Source of the DNA: Spartobacteria bacterium
GTDB taxonomy: Bacteria; Verrucomicrobiota; Verrucomicrobiia; Chthoniobacterales; UBA10450
Assembly: GCA_003169975.1 (NCBI GenBank)
Contig: PNAA01000038.1
Coordinates: 1 to 52,822 of the forward strand
Length of the DNA stretch: 52,822 nucleotides
Reading direction: 5' to 3'
Shown: piece by piece, positions 39,233 through 47,609 of the stretch
Numbering within the stretch: position 1 is the first letter of the stretch
Layout of the letters: every line of letters starts with the position of its first letter
Position numbers and translations under genes: made by a program
Notes under the pieces: generated by a model
What the model was told of the DNA's origin: nothing
The model's database searches: none
What the model saw: the letters and a program-made list of their open reading frames with translations, nothing else

Positions 39233-39457
39233 ATGGCTGGAATGTTGCAGATCATAACTTATCTCCTGGGCTTCTACCTTGTCGTTAAGGGATTCGAGGT
39301 GCTACAGATAGGCCTTGCGTCAAACCGCCAGAACCACGTTGGACTGATCGTGTTTGGTGTGCTCGTTCTCGGCGCTTGCATTATCGCGGCGATTGGATTT
39401 GTAGCGATGCAGGATCACCAAGCAGCGTCCATCGGAAACAGAATGCCCTCGCCCTAG
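39233..39457 (+). CDS. small two-helix membrane protein
   Basis: This 74-aa protein has two hydrophobic helices (MLQIITYLLGFYLVVKGFEVL and LIVFGVLVLGACIIAAIGFVA) joined by a short polar loop, with both ends probably on the same side. The ATG is preceded by AAAGGAAAG, a good ribosome binding site. I recognise no family. It stands alone after the restriction-modification pair. Confidence 0.65.
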   Translation: MAGMLQIITYLLGFYLVVKGFEVLQIGLASNRQNHVGLIVFGVLVLGACIIAAIGFVAMQDHQAASIGNRMPSP

Positions 39458-39760
39458 TGGACTTGAGGGGACCAGAGCTTGCTCTCGACACTGTTGAGGA
39501 GGCTCGAAACGTAACTGGCGCTGCGCATTCTTAAGCGATCGACTGTCGGCTCATCGGTGTCTGGGTCGGCCGCCGCGCCGCCGTTCGGTGCGCCAACCCT
39601 AATCTTTGGAGCGCATCACATCGCGCAGTTGATCGAGCATTTTTTTGGGCTTGCCTTGGGCGGCAGCGCCGTGCACGATGGTCGACATGAACCCGTGTTT
39701 CGCGGGCGGCCAGCTCCGCTGCCCAGCGGATCATACAAACACTCGTTAGGCCTTTAAATT
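39458..39760. other. intergenic stretch, no recognised gene
   Basis: About 300 bases with short frames on both strands but nothing I can assign. One copy of CGTTAGGC lies at 39744-39751, just before the next start codon. Confidence 0.4.
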
Positions 39761-39988
39761 ATGTCCATCGCTTGGCCTACTTCGACCGAACTTCTTACTG
39801 ACGTGGTCGCCTTCGCCTCGGCAGCAATGGGCGCTCTGCTAGGTTCCTTATCGGCTTATCGACTTGGCCGCCGCCAGCAGCGAGCCGATCAGCGTGACGA
39901 ACATTATGGCGCTCTTTTAACAGCGCAATATTCTCTTATGTCGCAGTGGAACATCCTTGAAGGGTGTAGGAATTGGGGTCGGGTCTAA
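39761..39988 (+). pseudogene. membrane protein gene cut by a transposon remnant
   Basis: The frame starts normally (MSIAWPTSTELLTDVVAF, one hydrophobic segment, then a basic stretch YRLGRRQQRADQRDEHYGAL). After about 65 codons (MSQWNILEG) it runs into the repeat GGGGTCGGGTCTAAA that marks the end of the RAYT element at 39986, and stops. The natural C-terminus is not seen beyond the element, so the gene is truncated. Confidence 0.55.
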
Positions 39989-40313
39989 ATATTTTGACAA
40001 TTGGCAAGGTGGTGAAGATTGAGGAATGGTGCGAGCGCACGGATTTGAGTTCGAAGGCGCAATTTATCACCTGACGGCGCGGGGCAATCGGCGGGAGCGA
40101 ATCTTTGCTGGTGGCGCCGGAATATGGCTTGGCCGCGCGCAATGTCGCTTTGTGGGCGGTGTGGCAGCTTTGCGATTTGACGTTGCGGGAGATCGGCACA
40201 ATTTTCGGCGGGATGGATTACGCCGCGGTGGCCCAGCGAATCAGGCGTTTGGAACGCAACAAATCGCTGCAGAGTGATTTGAGAAAACTGTTGCAACAAT
40301 GTCAAAATGTTTA
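39986..40313 (+). mobile_element. decayed REP-associated tyrosine transposase (RAYT) element
   Basis: Terminal inverted repeats CTAAATATTTTGACA (39986-40000) and TGTCAAAATGTTTAG (40299-40313) match at 14 of 15 bases. Inside, 40026-40115 encodes the N-terminus of a Y1_Tnp/RAYT transposase (HGFEFEGAIYHLTARGNRRE, with the first histidine region), and another frame to 40312 encodes its C-terminus (LREIGTIFGGMDYAAVAQRIRRLE). The central catalytic part is deleted, so it is inactive. It is preceded by GGGGTCGGG, a motif related to the palindrome at 49207. Confidence 0.8.
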
Positions 40314-40461
40314 GGGCGTGTTGCTCAAACGCCCTTTCTGTAATGAGGGAAAAAGACGAAGTCACAGAATGACCTGTAGCGCATTTTGATTTTGCGGCAG
40401 GGTGATTTGACCCCCTCACTTAGCAACGTTTGTGGCTAAAGCCGATTTGGGCAACACGCCC
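40314..40461. mobile_element. 148-bp MITE-like element
   Basis: Ends GGGCGTGTTGCTCAAA (40314-40329) and TTTGGGCAACACGCCC (40446-40461) form inverted repeats with one mismatch. It encodes nothing. The ends resemble TTTGGGCAACAGCCC at 52462-52476, beside the IS transposase fragment, so an IS of that type could have mobilised it. It is inserted directly after the RAYT remnant. Confidence 0.65.
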
Positions 40462-40721
40462 ATTTAGACGCGACCCCTGTTACCACAAGCTGGTTTTGAG
40501 CCTCATTTGAGCCTCTTCCGAACGATTCCTTGTAAAAGCGGACGCTGTCTCACAAACGACCGTTTTTGCGACCCTTGGATATTTGACCGCTTCTGCGCCT
40601 GCCCCACAATTTCCAGATGATCTGAAGAGTGTGCGCAACCATGGACACGGTTTCCTAACTTCGCCGGGCCGACGAGCATTATGTCTGGAAGGTGCGCCGG
40701 TAAGATGGATATACTGGAGAG
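40462..40721. promoter_or_regulatory. lanB upstream region with possible promoter
   Basis: This is the gap before the lanthipeptide cluster. TATACT at 40707-40712 could be a -10 box and GGAGAG just before the ATG a ribosome binding site, but they lie so close that only one may be used. The same TATACTGG occurs upstream of lanC1 (about 44611). No regulator gene is nearby. Otherwise the stretch may be transposon debris. Confidence 0.3.
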
Positions 40722-43700
40722 ATGCAGGATTTTTTGAGTTCGGACTTTTTCGTTCTGCGAACGCCTTTGTTGCCGTTTGATGAAGTAGCTGCGTTTAGCG
40801 AGGGATTGGAAGCAGCCGCTATATGCGAAAATCCCGCGGCACTGGGGTTGGCGATTGGCCGGGATCGGGCGCGGCTGCGGACTCGAATGCAAACCATCGT
40901 CGGGCGACCTGAGATTCGCGAGGCACTTTTTGTGGCTTCACCGCCTTTCGATGAAGCGATCGAACACTGGCTAAGCGACCCGGAAAGCGAGCGAGCTTCG
41001 GGAATTGAGCGTGCGTTGCTGCGCTACTTTGTCCGCATGACGGCGCGCCCGACGCCTTTCGGATTGTCCGCCAGTTGTTCAGTGGGATTGCGTGGCGATA
41101 AAACATTTCTCCTCCTGGGGGAGCGCAGGAAATACCGGCGTCACACTTACCTCGCGACAAAGTATCTATTCGCCCTAACCGATACGTTGCGGGGCGATCC
41201 GGCATTACGGACCGCCTTTCTCTACCGTCCAAACTCCAGCCTCTATCGTTCCGCGGGACGCGTTCGTTATGTAGCCTGGCGTCCGACGGAGAAAGAACTC
41301 TCTTATCACCTCGTCTCGGCCGAGGAAACGGAAGCTCTGCTTTCCAGTCTGGCCTGCGCCGAAGCGGGCGCGACCTTTGATTCGTTAGTTGAAGGACTCG
41401 TCAGTGAGGAGGTTACTCAGAACGAAGCCGAGGCCTACATTGCTGAGTTAACCGAAAGTCAGATTCTGCTGGCCGATATTCCGCTAACGGTAAGCGGACG
41501 CGAACCCGTCGATTCTCTCGTTGAGGGATTGCGGCAGAGTCCCCTAACGAATCAAATCGCGGAAAGCCTGGGCGAGGCACAACGGGCACTCGCGGGCCTC
41601 GATCACGCCGGGCTCGGTGTCGAGCCGCGACGCTATCAGGCAGTGGCTCGCCTGCTTGAGGCTCTCCCGGGGGAGATGGATGCAAACCATCTTTTCCAAG
41701 CCGAGCTGATTAAGCCGATGGTGCGGGCGACGATCAGCGATGCGGTGGTCGCTGAGGTGGCACGCGGCGTGCAGTTACTGCATCGTCTTCAGGCGCGCCC
41801 GAGAGACGAGGAGCTGAGAAGGTTTCGCGAGCGGTTCGAGCAGCGTTACGAGTTGCGGGAAATTCCGCTCTTACAGGCGCTGGACGAGGAAGAGGGAATC
41901 GGCTTCGAGTCCTCGCGCGATGTCAGTCCATTGCTGAAGGGAGAGAATGTTTCTCCGGGCGAGGGCGAAGTTGCGCCGTGGGGCGCGCGTGAAAATTTCC
42001 TGCTCGAGAAGTTGGGCGAAACTCTGCGCCGCGCGAACCGGGAGATGGTGCTGACTCGGGAAGACGAGGTCGCAATTGGGCCAAAGGATTCGGCGCCTTT
42101 ACCTGATGCTTTTGCGGCGGTGGTTACCCTTGCCGCGGCGACGGAGAGCGATTTAGATCGCGGGAATTTTCGCCTCGTGCTGCACAACGTTTTTGGACCT
42201 TCAGGGGCGCGCTGGCTCGGCCGATTTTGCTATTCCGCGCCGGAGCTTGTGCCGCTTGTGGAGCGGCATCTTCGGGCCGAAGAAGCGCTTCAACCGGAGG
42301 CGATATTTGCCGAGATTGTCCACCTCCCGGGCCGGCATTTCGGTTTCCTTTGCCGGCCTTCCCTCCGCGACCATGAGATTCCTTATCTCGGCTACTCCGG
42401 TCTGCCCGCTGCGCAACAAATTCCCGCCACCGATCTCACTGTTTCCGTGCGCAGAGAGCGCGTGGTCCTTCGCTCAACGAGGCTGGGCCGTGAAATCATT
42501 CCGCGTCTTACCTCCGCCCATAACCACGGGCAGAGCAGCCTCGGCGTTTACAAGTTTCTCTGTGCCCTCATGGAGCAGGATCAATCGAGCCAGTTGGGGT
42601 GGGATTGGGGCGTCCTAAAGGCGGCGGAATTTTTGCCGCGGGTAACGAGCGGCCGCTTCATCCTCAGCCTCGCGCGCTGGCGCGTCTCCTTAAAGGAATT
42701 GAAGCGCTTTCGTGAACCTAACGGGGCCGCTCTTTTCCAGACGATCCAAGCCTGGCGTCGCGAGCGACAGTTACCGCGCTGGGTGGCCGTGGCCGACGCC
42801 GATAACGTTCTGCCGATCGATCTCGACAACGTGCTCAGTGTGGAAATGTTTGTTCACCTCGTCAGGCACCGCGAAGAAGCGACCTTGATTGAAGTGTTTC
42901 CTGGCCCCGGTGAACTTTGCGTCCATGGACCGGAAGGCAGCTTCGTCCATGAATTGATCGTTCCGTTCGTCAGGGCGAACCAAAAAGAATCAATTCCAGT
43001 TCCGACGAAAGCCTCCCCGGTCCCCGTCGAAGCTATCCGGCGAAGTTTTCCGCCCGGCTCCGAGTGGCTCTTTGCCAAGCTTTACCTGGGAGATGCCGCG
43101 GCTGACGATGTCCTGCTCCAGACCGTCGCCCCCCTGGTCCGCGAAGTTGGTGCTTCGGGCGCGGCAGAGCAATGGTTCTTTATTCGCTATGCCGATCCGG
43201 ATCCCCATTTGCGCCTGCGTTTTCGGGGCCGGCCGGAAAGGCTGCACGGCGAAGTGCTGCCCGCCCTCCAAAAGGCGCTTTCTCCGCTGGCCGATAACGG
43301 ACCGGTTTGGCGCTGGCAGCTCGACACCTACGAGCGCGAGCTGGAACGCTACGGCGGTCCGGAAGGGATGTTGATTGCCGAGCGTTTTTTTCAAGTAGAT
43401 AGCGAGGCCGTGCTGGAAATTTTGGCCCTGCTGGAATACGGCGATGCCGGGCTGGACGAACGTTGGCGCTTGGCCTTGCGTGGAATCGACTTCCTCCTTT
43501 CAGACTTTGGCCTCGACCTAACGAGCAAATGCGCATTCTTCAAAGAGATGCCAAAGTATTTTGTCGAGATGTCGCGGGTCGACCATGCGATGCGGGTCGA
43601 GCTCGGGGAAAAGTTTCGCCGCGAACGCGCCAGTCTGGAAGAGATTCTTGATCCTGCCTGCGACGCCGGGAGTCCGTTGGCACTCGGATTTGAGGTCCTG

Positions 43701-43922
43701 CGCCGCCGATCCGCGCAGATGGCACCCATAATGGCTGACTTGAGAGCGAGCATGGAAGCGGGGCGCTTTCTCGTTTCCCTCGATAGCTTCATCGCCAGCT
43801 TCCTTCACATGCAGGTCAACCGGCTCTTGCGTTCCTCGCACCGCAGGCAGGAATTGGTGATTTACGAACTTCTCTCCCGCCTTTACCAATCGCTCAATGC
43901 CCGGGGGCGTGACCACCCCTGA
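40722..43922 (+). CDS. lanB: class I lanthipeptide dehydratase LanB (full length)
   Basis: This 1066-aa enzyme would dehydrate Ser/Thr in the precursor cores using glutamyl-tRNA. The N-terminal lantibiotic-dehydratase domain (about 1-750) includes RYFVRMTARPTPFGLSAS and RVVLRSTRLGREIIPRLTSAHN. The C-terminal elimination domain of the SpaB_C type (about 775-1060) includes EWLFAKLYLGD, QWFFIRYADPDPHLRLRF and HMQVNRLLRSSHRRQELVIYELLSRLY. Both domains are in one chain, as in NisB. ATG follows GGAGAG. Two precursor genes follow directly, and its last ~150 bases are duplicated between them. A long reverse-strand frame here is a shadow. Confidence 0.93.
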   Translation: MQDFLSSDFFVLRTPLLPFDEVAAFSEGLEAAAICENPAALGLAIGRDRARLRTRMQTIVGRPEIREALFVASPPFDEAIEHWLSDPESERASGIERALLRYFVRMTARPTPFGLSASCSVGLRGDKTFLLLGERRKYRRHTYLATKYLFALTDTLRGDPALRTAFLYRPNSSLYRSAGRVRYVAWRPTEKELSYHLVSAEETEALLSSLACAEAGATFDSLVEGLVSEEVTQNEAEAYIAELTESQILLADIPLTVSGREPVDSLVEGLRQSPLTNQIAESLGEAQRALAGLDHAGLGVEPRRYQAVARLLEALPGEMDANHLFQAELIKPMVRATISDAVVAEVARGVQLLHRLQARPRDEELRRFRERFEQRYELREIPLLQALDEEEGIGFESSRDVSPLLKGENVSPGEGEVAPWGARENFLLEKLGETLRRANREMVLTREDEVAIGPKDSAPLPDAFAAVVTLAAATESDLDRGNFRLVLHNVFGPSGARWLGRFCYSAPELVPLVERHLRAEEALQPEAIFAEIVHLPGRHFGFLCRPSLRDHEIPYLGYSGLPAAQQIPATDLTVSVRRERVVLRSTRLGREIIPRLTSAHNHGQSSLGVYKFLCALMEQDQSSQLGWDWGVLKAAEFLPRVTSGRFILSLARWRVSLKELKRFREPNGAALFQTIQAWRRERQLPRWVAVADADNVLPIDLDNVLSVEMFVHLVRHREEATLIEVFPGPGELCVHGPEGSFVHELIVPFVRANQKESIPVPTKASPVPVEAIRRSFPPGSEWLFAKLYLGDAAADDVLLQTVAPLVREVGASGAAEQWFFIRYADPDPHLRLRFRGRPERLHGEVLPALQKALSPLADNGPVWRWQLDTYERELERYGGPEGMLIAERFFQVDSEAVLEILALLEYGDAGLDERWRLALRGIDFLLSDFGLDLTSKCAFFKEMPKYFVEMSRVDHAMRVELGEKFRRERASLEEILDPACDAGSPLALGFEVLRRRSAQMAPIMADLRASMEAGRFLVSLDSFIASFLHMQVNRLLRSSHRRQELVIYELLSRLYQSLNARGRDHP

Positions 43923-43988
43923 TTTTATCTCTTGACTTGCCTGCTTTCTGGCTCTAGCAGGCATCATAGAACTAAAGAACGGGAAACT

Positions 43989-44150
43989 ATGTCAAAAAAA
44001 CCAGCGAAAAATAAGCCAGACAAGCTCAAACTGCGCAAGGCGACCGTGAAGGACTTGAGCGTCCGCTCCGCCCAGGCGGACAAGTTAAAGGGCGGTATGG
44101 CGAATACGGGTCCTACGTGTGGTGGGGAGACTTGCGCCACTCGTAGCTAG
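43989..44150 (+). CDS. lanA1: lanthipeptide precursor 1
   Basis: This 53-aa peptide has a leader that is Lys-rich and contains KLKLRKATVKDLSV, a typical LanB-binding type motif, and ends in KLKGG. The predicted core MANTGPTCGGETCATRS has 2 Cys and several Thr/Ser. GGGAAACT before the ATG is the likely ribosome binding site. Upstream, GCCTGCT/AGCAGGC around 43940-43964 forms a hairpin between lanB and this gene, which may set the precursor level. It is a tandem duplicate of the gene at 44409. The frame open upstream to 43932 is spurious. Confidence 0.88.
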   Translation: MSKKPAKNKPDKLKLRKATVKDLSVRSAQADKLKGGMANTGPTCGGETCATRS

Positions 44151-44184
44151 CGAAATTAGAGCATCTCTGAAGTCTGCCGAGAGC

Positions 44185-44341
44185 GCGATTTCTCGCGTCC
44201 CTCGATAGCTTCATCGCCAATTTCTATCAGATGCAGTCAACCGGCTCTTGCGTTCCTCGCACCGCAGGCAGGAATTGGTGATTTACGAACTTCTCTCCCG
44301 CCTTTACCAATCGCTCCGTGCCCGGGGGGTGGCCAACCCTG
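44185..44341 (+). pseudogene. duplicated 3' tail of lanB between the precursors
   Basis: About 150 bases nearly identical to 43765-43922, the end of lanB (coding VSLDSFIA ... NRLLRSSHRRQELVIYELL), repeated after precursor 1 and followed by a copy of the lanB-lanA spacer. A small deletion and several changes have broken the frame. It is a by-product of the tandem duplication that produced precursor 2. Confidence 0.85.
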
Positions 44342-44408
44342 ATTTTTTCCCTTGACTTGCCTGCTTTCCGGCTCTAGCACGCATCGTAGAACCAAAGAAA
44401 GGGAAACT

Positions 44409-44579
44409 ATGTCAAAAAAACCAGCGAAAAGTAAGCCAGACAAGCTCAAACTGAGCAAGGCGACCGTAAAGGACTTGTCGGTCAGCCCAAGCCAGGCAAA
44501 CAAGTTGAAAGCCGGCGCGCGGGACGAGACGTTCGCTTGCCCGACTAATATAATGTGTTGCTACGGGGGGACCAAATAA
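44409..44579 (+). CDS. lanA2: lanthipeptide precursor 2
   Basis: This 56-aa peptide has the same leader as precursor 1 with few changes (KLKLSKATVKDLSVSPSQANKLK) but a different core. The leader ends KAG rather than KGG, and the core is ARDETFACPTNIMCCYGGTK: 3 Cys and 3 Thr, so up to three rings. GGGAAACT lies before the ATG, as in copy 1. The hairpin arm upstream has one change (AGCACGC), weakening the stem. The core has diverged far more than the leader or the flanking DNA, which points to selection for a new product. Confidence 0.88.
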   Translation: MSKKPAKSKPDKLKLSKATVKDLSVSPSQANKLKAGARDETFACPTNIMCCYGGTK

Positions 44580-44725
44580 CAATCAGAAAGTAAACGACGG
44601 CGGGAGTATGCTATACTGGTACTGCTAGTTGCCCTTATCTGCCCTAAGCACTGGCATAAACACATAATAGAGATGAGTCAGGCCGGGTGAACGATTCGAC
44701 AGCTACGAAGAGCTTGCAGTTGTAA

Positions 44726-46006
44726 GTGGCACTCCTCAGGTTGGGCCGAGATTGCTCGCGGGAGGACGAGCTGGCTTCATTCCCCTTACCTGGGTCAATT
44801 TATCTAAAGGCCACACCAAGGGATGCTTGGTATTGGCTATTACTGTCCCTTTTGCACTCCAAACCTTCCGCGAGAAAACTGACTGCTGGGAAAACCTTCA
44901 TCGCGGCGTTTCTCCGTGACTGTGAAGCTGGCGGCGAAGCTCTCAGCCAAACCTTCCGTTCCCCTCCTACCTGCTCCGTCCATCACGGCGCAGCGGGGAT
45001 TGCCCTTCTTCTCTACAAGCTGGGGTACGATCGCGACGATCGATTTCTTCTTTCCTCGGCCGAGCGATGGGTCAGGCGCACGTCGCGGCATGTTGCCAGC
45101 CCGGAGGCTTTCTATAATCCGGCTCCCGCTTGGGACATCACCGAAAAGTCGGTCGGCCGGATGTCGCTCCTTTTTTGCGAAAGCGGAGTCCGGTGCGTCC
45201 AGGCACTAATCGCTCTGGGACTCGGGCGGCAGCGGGCTGCGCGCAGTGCCGTCGCCCTCTTTCTTCGACTATCCGAAATTGCGGAACGCCGCCACGAACT
45301 GACCATCGGTAAGGGGGGAATGCTTTTGGGCTGCGCATTGCTCCTGGACTCCCTGCCCAATTCTGCCCGGCAATCGCGCAAACAAGTCCGGGCGCGAGGA
45401 GAGCAAATCTATCGCCAGATGATAAAGCTCCCAACCGCCGGTCCAGCCCTTCCGGTAAAACGTCTCGGCATCGCCCATGGACGGGCCGGCATTCTTTACG
45501 CGCTCCTCCTTTGGCACGACGCAACTGGGCGACCCGTCTCACCGCGACTATCGGCGGCACTCAAGAAGCTTGCCGAGATGGGTCAGGAAATAGGCTCCGC
45601 CGCCCGCTGGGAGCATACGCAGGGGAAGGGCGAGTATTGGAGCGGCTGGTGCAATGGCACCGCCGGCTACGTTTTTCTCTGGACTCTGACCGCGCGTCTT
45701 CTTTCCCACCCCGGCTATCTGGAGTTAGCTGAAATGGCGGCACAACATACCTGGCAAGTCGGCAGCGCTAATTTGAGTCTCTGCTGCGGTGCGATCGGCG
45801 ATGGATATGCCTATCTCAATCTTTATCGCGCGACCGGCAAGGCCTTATGGCTGCAAAGAGCGAGAAGCTCCGCGAGGTTGGCGATGGGTGTTGAAGATCA
45901 CTCGCTCTACCGCGGCCGTGCCGGGGTCGTGGCTTTACTCAGCGATCTTGATCATCCCAAGACCTCATGGATGCCTTTCTTCGAGCGAACACGTCATTCT
46001 CCTTAG
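44726..46006 (+). CDS. lanC1: LanC-like lanthionine cyclase with Cys-Cys-Gly zinc motif
   Basis: This 426-aa alpha/alpha-toroid cyclase would join Cys to dehydrated residues. GxxG repeats are visible (HHGAAGIALLLYKLG, GIAHGRAGILYALLLW, GTAGYVFLW, RGRAGVVALL). The acid/base histidine is H251 (AHG). Zinc ligands are C309 (GWCNG) and C353-C354 (LCCGAIG): the usual CHG is CCG here, and the Tyr after the first Cys is Asn. Three-Cys sites are known from ProcM-like LanM enzymes with relaxed substrate use. Start GTG 44726 is the only reasonable start. No dehydratase domain is attached. Confidence 0.85.
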   Translation: MALLRLGRDCSREDELASFPLPGSIYLKATPRDAWYWLLLSLLHSKPSARKLTAGKTFIAAFLRDCEAGGEALSQTFRSPPTCSVHHGAAGIALLLYKLGYDRDDRFLLSSAERWVRRTSRHVASPEAFYNPAPAWDITEKSVGRMSLLFCESGVRCVQALIALGLGRQRAARSAVALFLRLSEIAERRHELTIGKGGMLLGCALLLDSLPNSARQSRKQVRARGEQIYRQMIKLPTAGPALPVKRLGIAHGRAGILYALLLWHDATGRPVSPRLSAALKKLAEMGQEIGSAARWEHTQGKGEYWSGWCNGTAGYVFLWTLTARLLSHPGYLELAEMAAQHTWQVGSANLSLCCGAIGDGYAYLNLYRATGKALWLQRARSSARLAMGVEDHSLYRGRAGVVALLSDLDHPKTSWMPFFERTRHSP

Positions 46007-46093
46007 CGATTAAATTTTGCCATACCGATTTCACCGAGATTCAGGCTTGTCGCACATTTAGAAGATCGCCCTACGGTTTGATAAGTTTTTCTG

Positions 46094-47377
46094 GTGCCGA
46101 AGACTAAAGACGACACTTGGACACCCATCCTGGAAGACAGTTCTCGCTTCCAGGCCCTCGATGTAATTGACTCGATCGCCAAGAGCCTCTGTAAGCGAGC
46201 GGTCAAGGAGGCATCGCTCGCTGGCGGAACGGCAGGGCTAGCGCTCTTGTATGCATATCTTGCGCAAGCGCGATCTGGTCGCGACGATCAAGAAGTATCG
46301 GCGAAGCTTCTGGAGAAAGCAAGCGACGCCATGGCCGCGCAAAGAATGGGGCCTTCCTTTTTTGGTGGATTCACCGGCATAGCTTGGGCTGTTGCCTATC
46401 TCGAAAAGCGGCTCCTCGATTCCGAGAGAGAAGATGCCTGCGAGGCAATTGACGAAGCACTTGAAATTTATCTTAGCCGGCCATCTTGGCGGGGAGACTA
46501 CGACCTGGTAAGTGGCCTGGTTGGTTACGGTGTCTACGCGCTGGAACGTTTGCCGCAAAATAGCGCAGTGCATTGTCTGAAGCTGGTAGTTAGCCGGCTT
46601 GAAGAGATTGCCGAGCACACTAAGTCGGGTGTCACCTGGCCCACCGCGCCGGAGCTACTTCCGGATTCTACCCGCAAGGATTTCCCATTGGGGTACTACA
46701 ACCTCGGTCTGGCGCATGGCGTGCCAGGAGTGGTCGCGTTCCTCGGCCATGTTTGCGCAACTCACGATAACAGACTTGGGGCGATCCGTGTTAAGGCCCG
46801 TTTATTACTGGAAGGGGCAGTATCCTGGCTCCTGGCGCAACAGCCAGCGGATCAGACGCAGCCTTTCCCCTGCCACATCGCTCCCGACATGCCTTCTATT
46901 CCAGCTCGGGTAGGCTGGTGTTATGGCGACCTGGGAATCGCCGTAGCTCTTCTGGGAGCGGCCCGTTGTGTCAGCAAACGAAGCTGGGAACGGGAAGCGC
47001 TGTTAATCGGCCGTCGGGTGGCAGCGCGCCCGGCGGAACAATCGGGCGTGGTGGATTGCGGGCTTTGCCATGGTGCGGCTGGAGTCGGCCATCTTTTCAA
47101 TCGTTTGTTTCAAGCCACTGGGGAGAAATGTTTCTCTACCGCCGCGCGCTTCTGGTTTAAGCGGCTTTTTGAAATGCGGCGACCCAAGCAAGGTATCGCC
47201 GGCTTTGTCGCATTTATGCCGAACCCTGGACGGCCTAACGACAAACAATGGATCGCCATGCCGGGCATTCTCGAAGGCGCCGCCGGCATCGCACTCGCAC
47301 TGCTCGCTGCCGCCACACCTATCGAACCGGAATGGGACCGAATGTTGTTATTGTCTGGGCGGAGCGCGCTGTTATGA
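46094..47377 (+). CDS. lanC2: canonical LanC lanthionine cyclase
   Basis: This 427-aa cyclase has the standard zinc site C276 (GWCYGDLG), C325 and H326 (GLCHGAAG), and histidine in LAHGVPG. Toroid repeats begin SLAGGTAGLALLYAYL and end PGILEGAAGIALALL. It follows lanC1 by 87 bases on the same strand; the two share fold but little sequence, so it is not a recent duplication. A GTG start is used. It overlaps the LanB-tail relic at its end. Two cyclases for three precursors suggest division of labour; this is inference. Confidence 0.92.
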   Translation: MPKTKDDTWTPILEDSSRFQALDVIDSIAKSLCKRAVKEASLAGGTAGLALLYAYLAQARSGRDDQEVSAKLLEKASDAMAAQRMGPSFFGGFTGIAWAVAYLEKRLLDSEREDACEAIDEALEIYLSRPSWRGDYDLVSGLVGYGVYALERLPQNSAVHCLKLVVSRLEEIAEHTKSGVTWPTAPELLPDSTRKDFPLGYYNLGLAHGVPGVVAFLGHVCATHDNRLGAIRVKARLLLEGAVSWLLAQQPADQTQPFPCHIAPDMPSIPARVGWCYGDLGIAVALLGAARCVSKRSWEREALLIGRRVAARPAEQSGVVDCGLCHGAAGVGHLFNRLFQATGEKCFSTAARFWFKRLFEMRRPKQGIAGFVAFMPNPGRPNDKQWIAMPGILEGAAGIALALLAAATPIEPEWDRMLLLSGRSALL

Positions 47378-47552
47378 GCGCAACGTCGAAGCATTGTTCG
47401 ATCCGTACGAAAGAGAAAATCCTCTCTCCCTCCTGCCTGGGATTAGAATTATCCGTCGCCCACTCCCCCAGCTCACTCCGCTTGTCACCAAATTAAAGGA
47501 GGCTGCAGGCAGTAAATTGACAGTTGCGCTAGGCGAATTTCCGCTAGCCTGA
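47373..47552 (+). pseudogene. LanB C-terminal relic 1
   Basis: The frame reads YERNVEALFDPYERENPLSL ... RRPLPQLTPLVTKLKEA and stops. It aligns with the LanB stretch ERASLEEILDPACDAGSPL ... RRRSAQMAPIMADLRA, i.e. about 120 to 75 residues before the end. No start or upstream LanB sequence precedes it, and the terminal helices are missing. It is a decayed copy of another dehydratase, more divergent than the duplicated tail at 44185. Confidence 0.75.
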
Positions 47553-47609
47553 CCCGTATGCAGGCCAATCGGGCTGCTCCGCTTCGCACAGCGCGCTAAC
47601 GAAAGCGGT

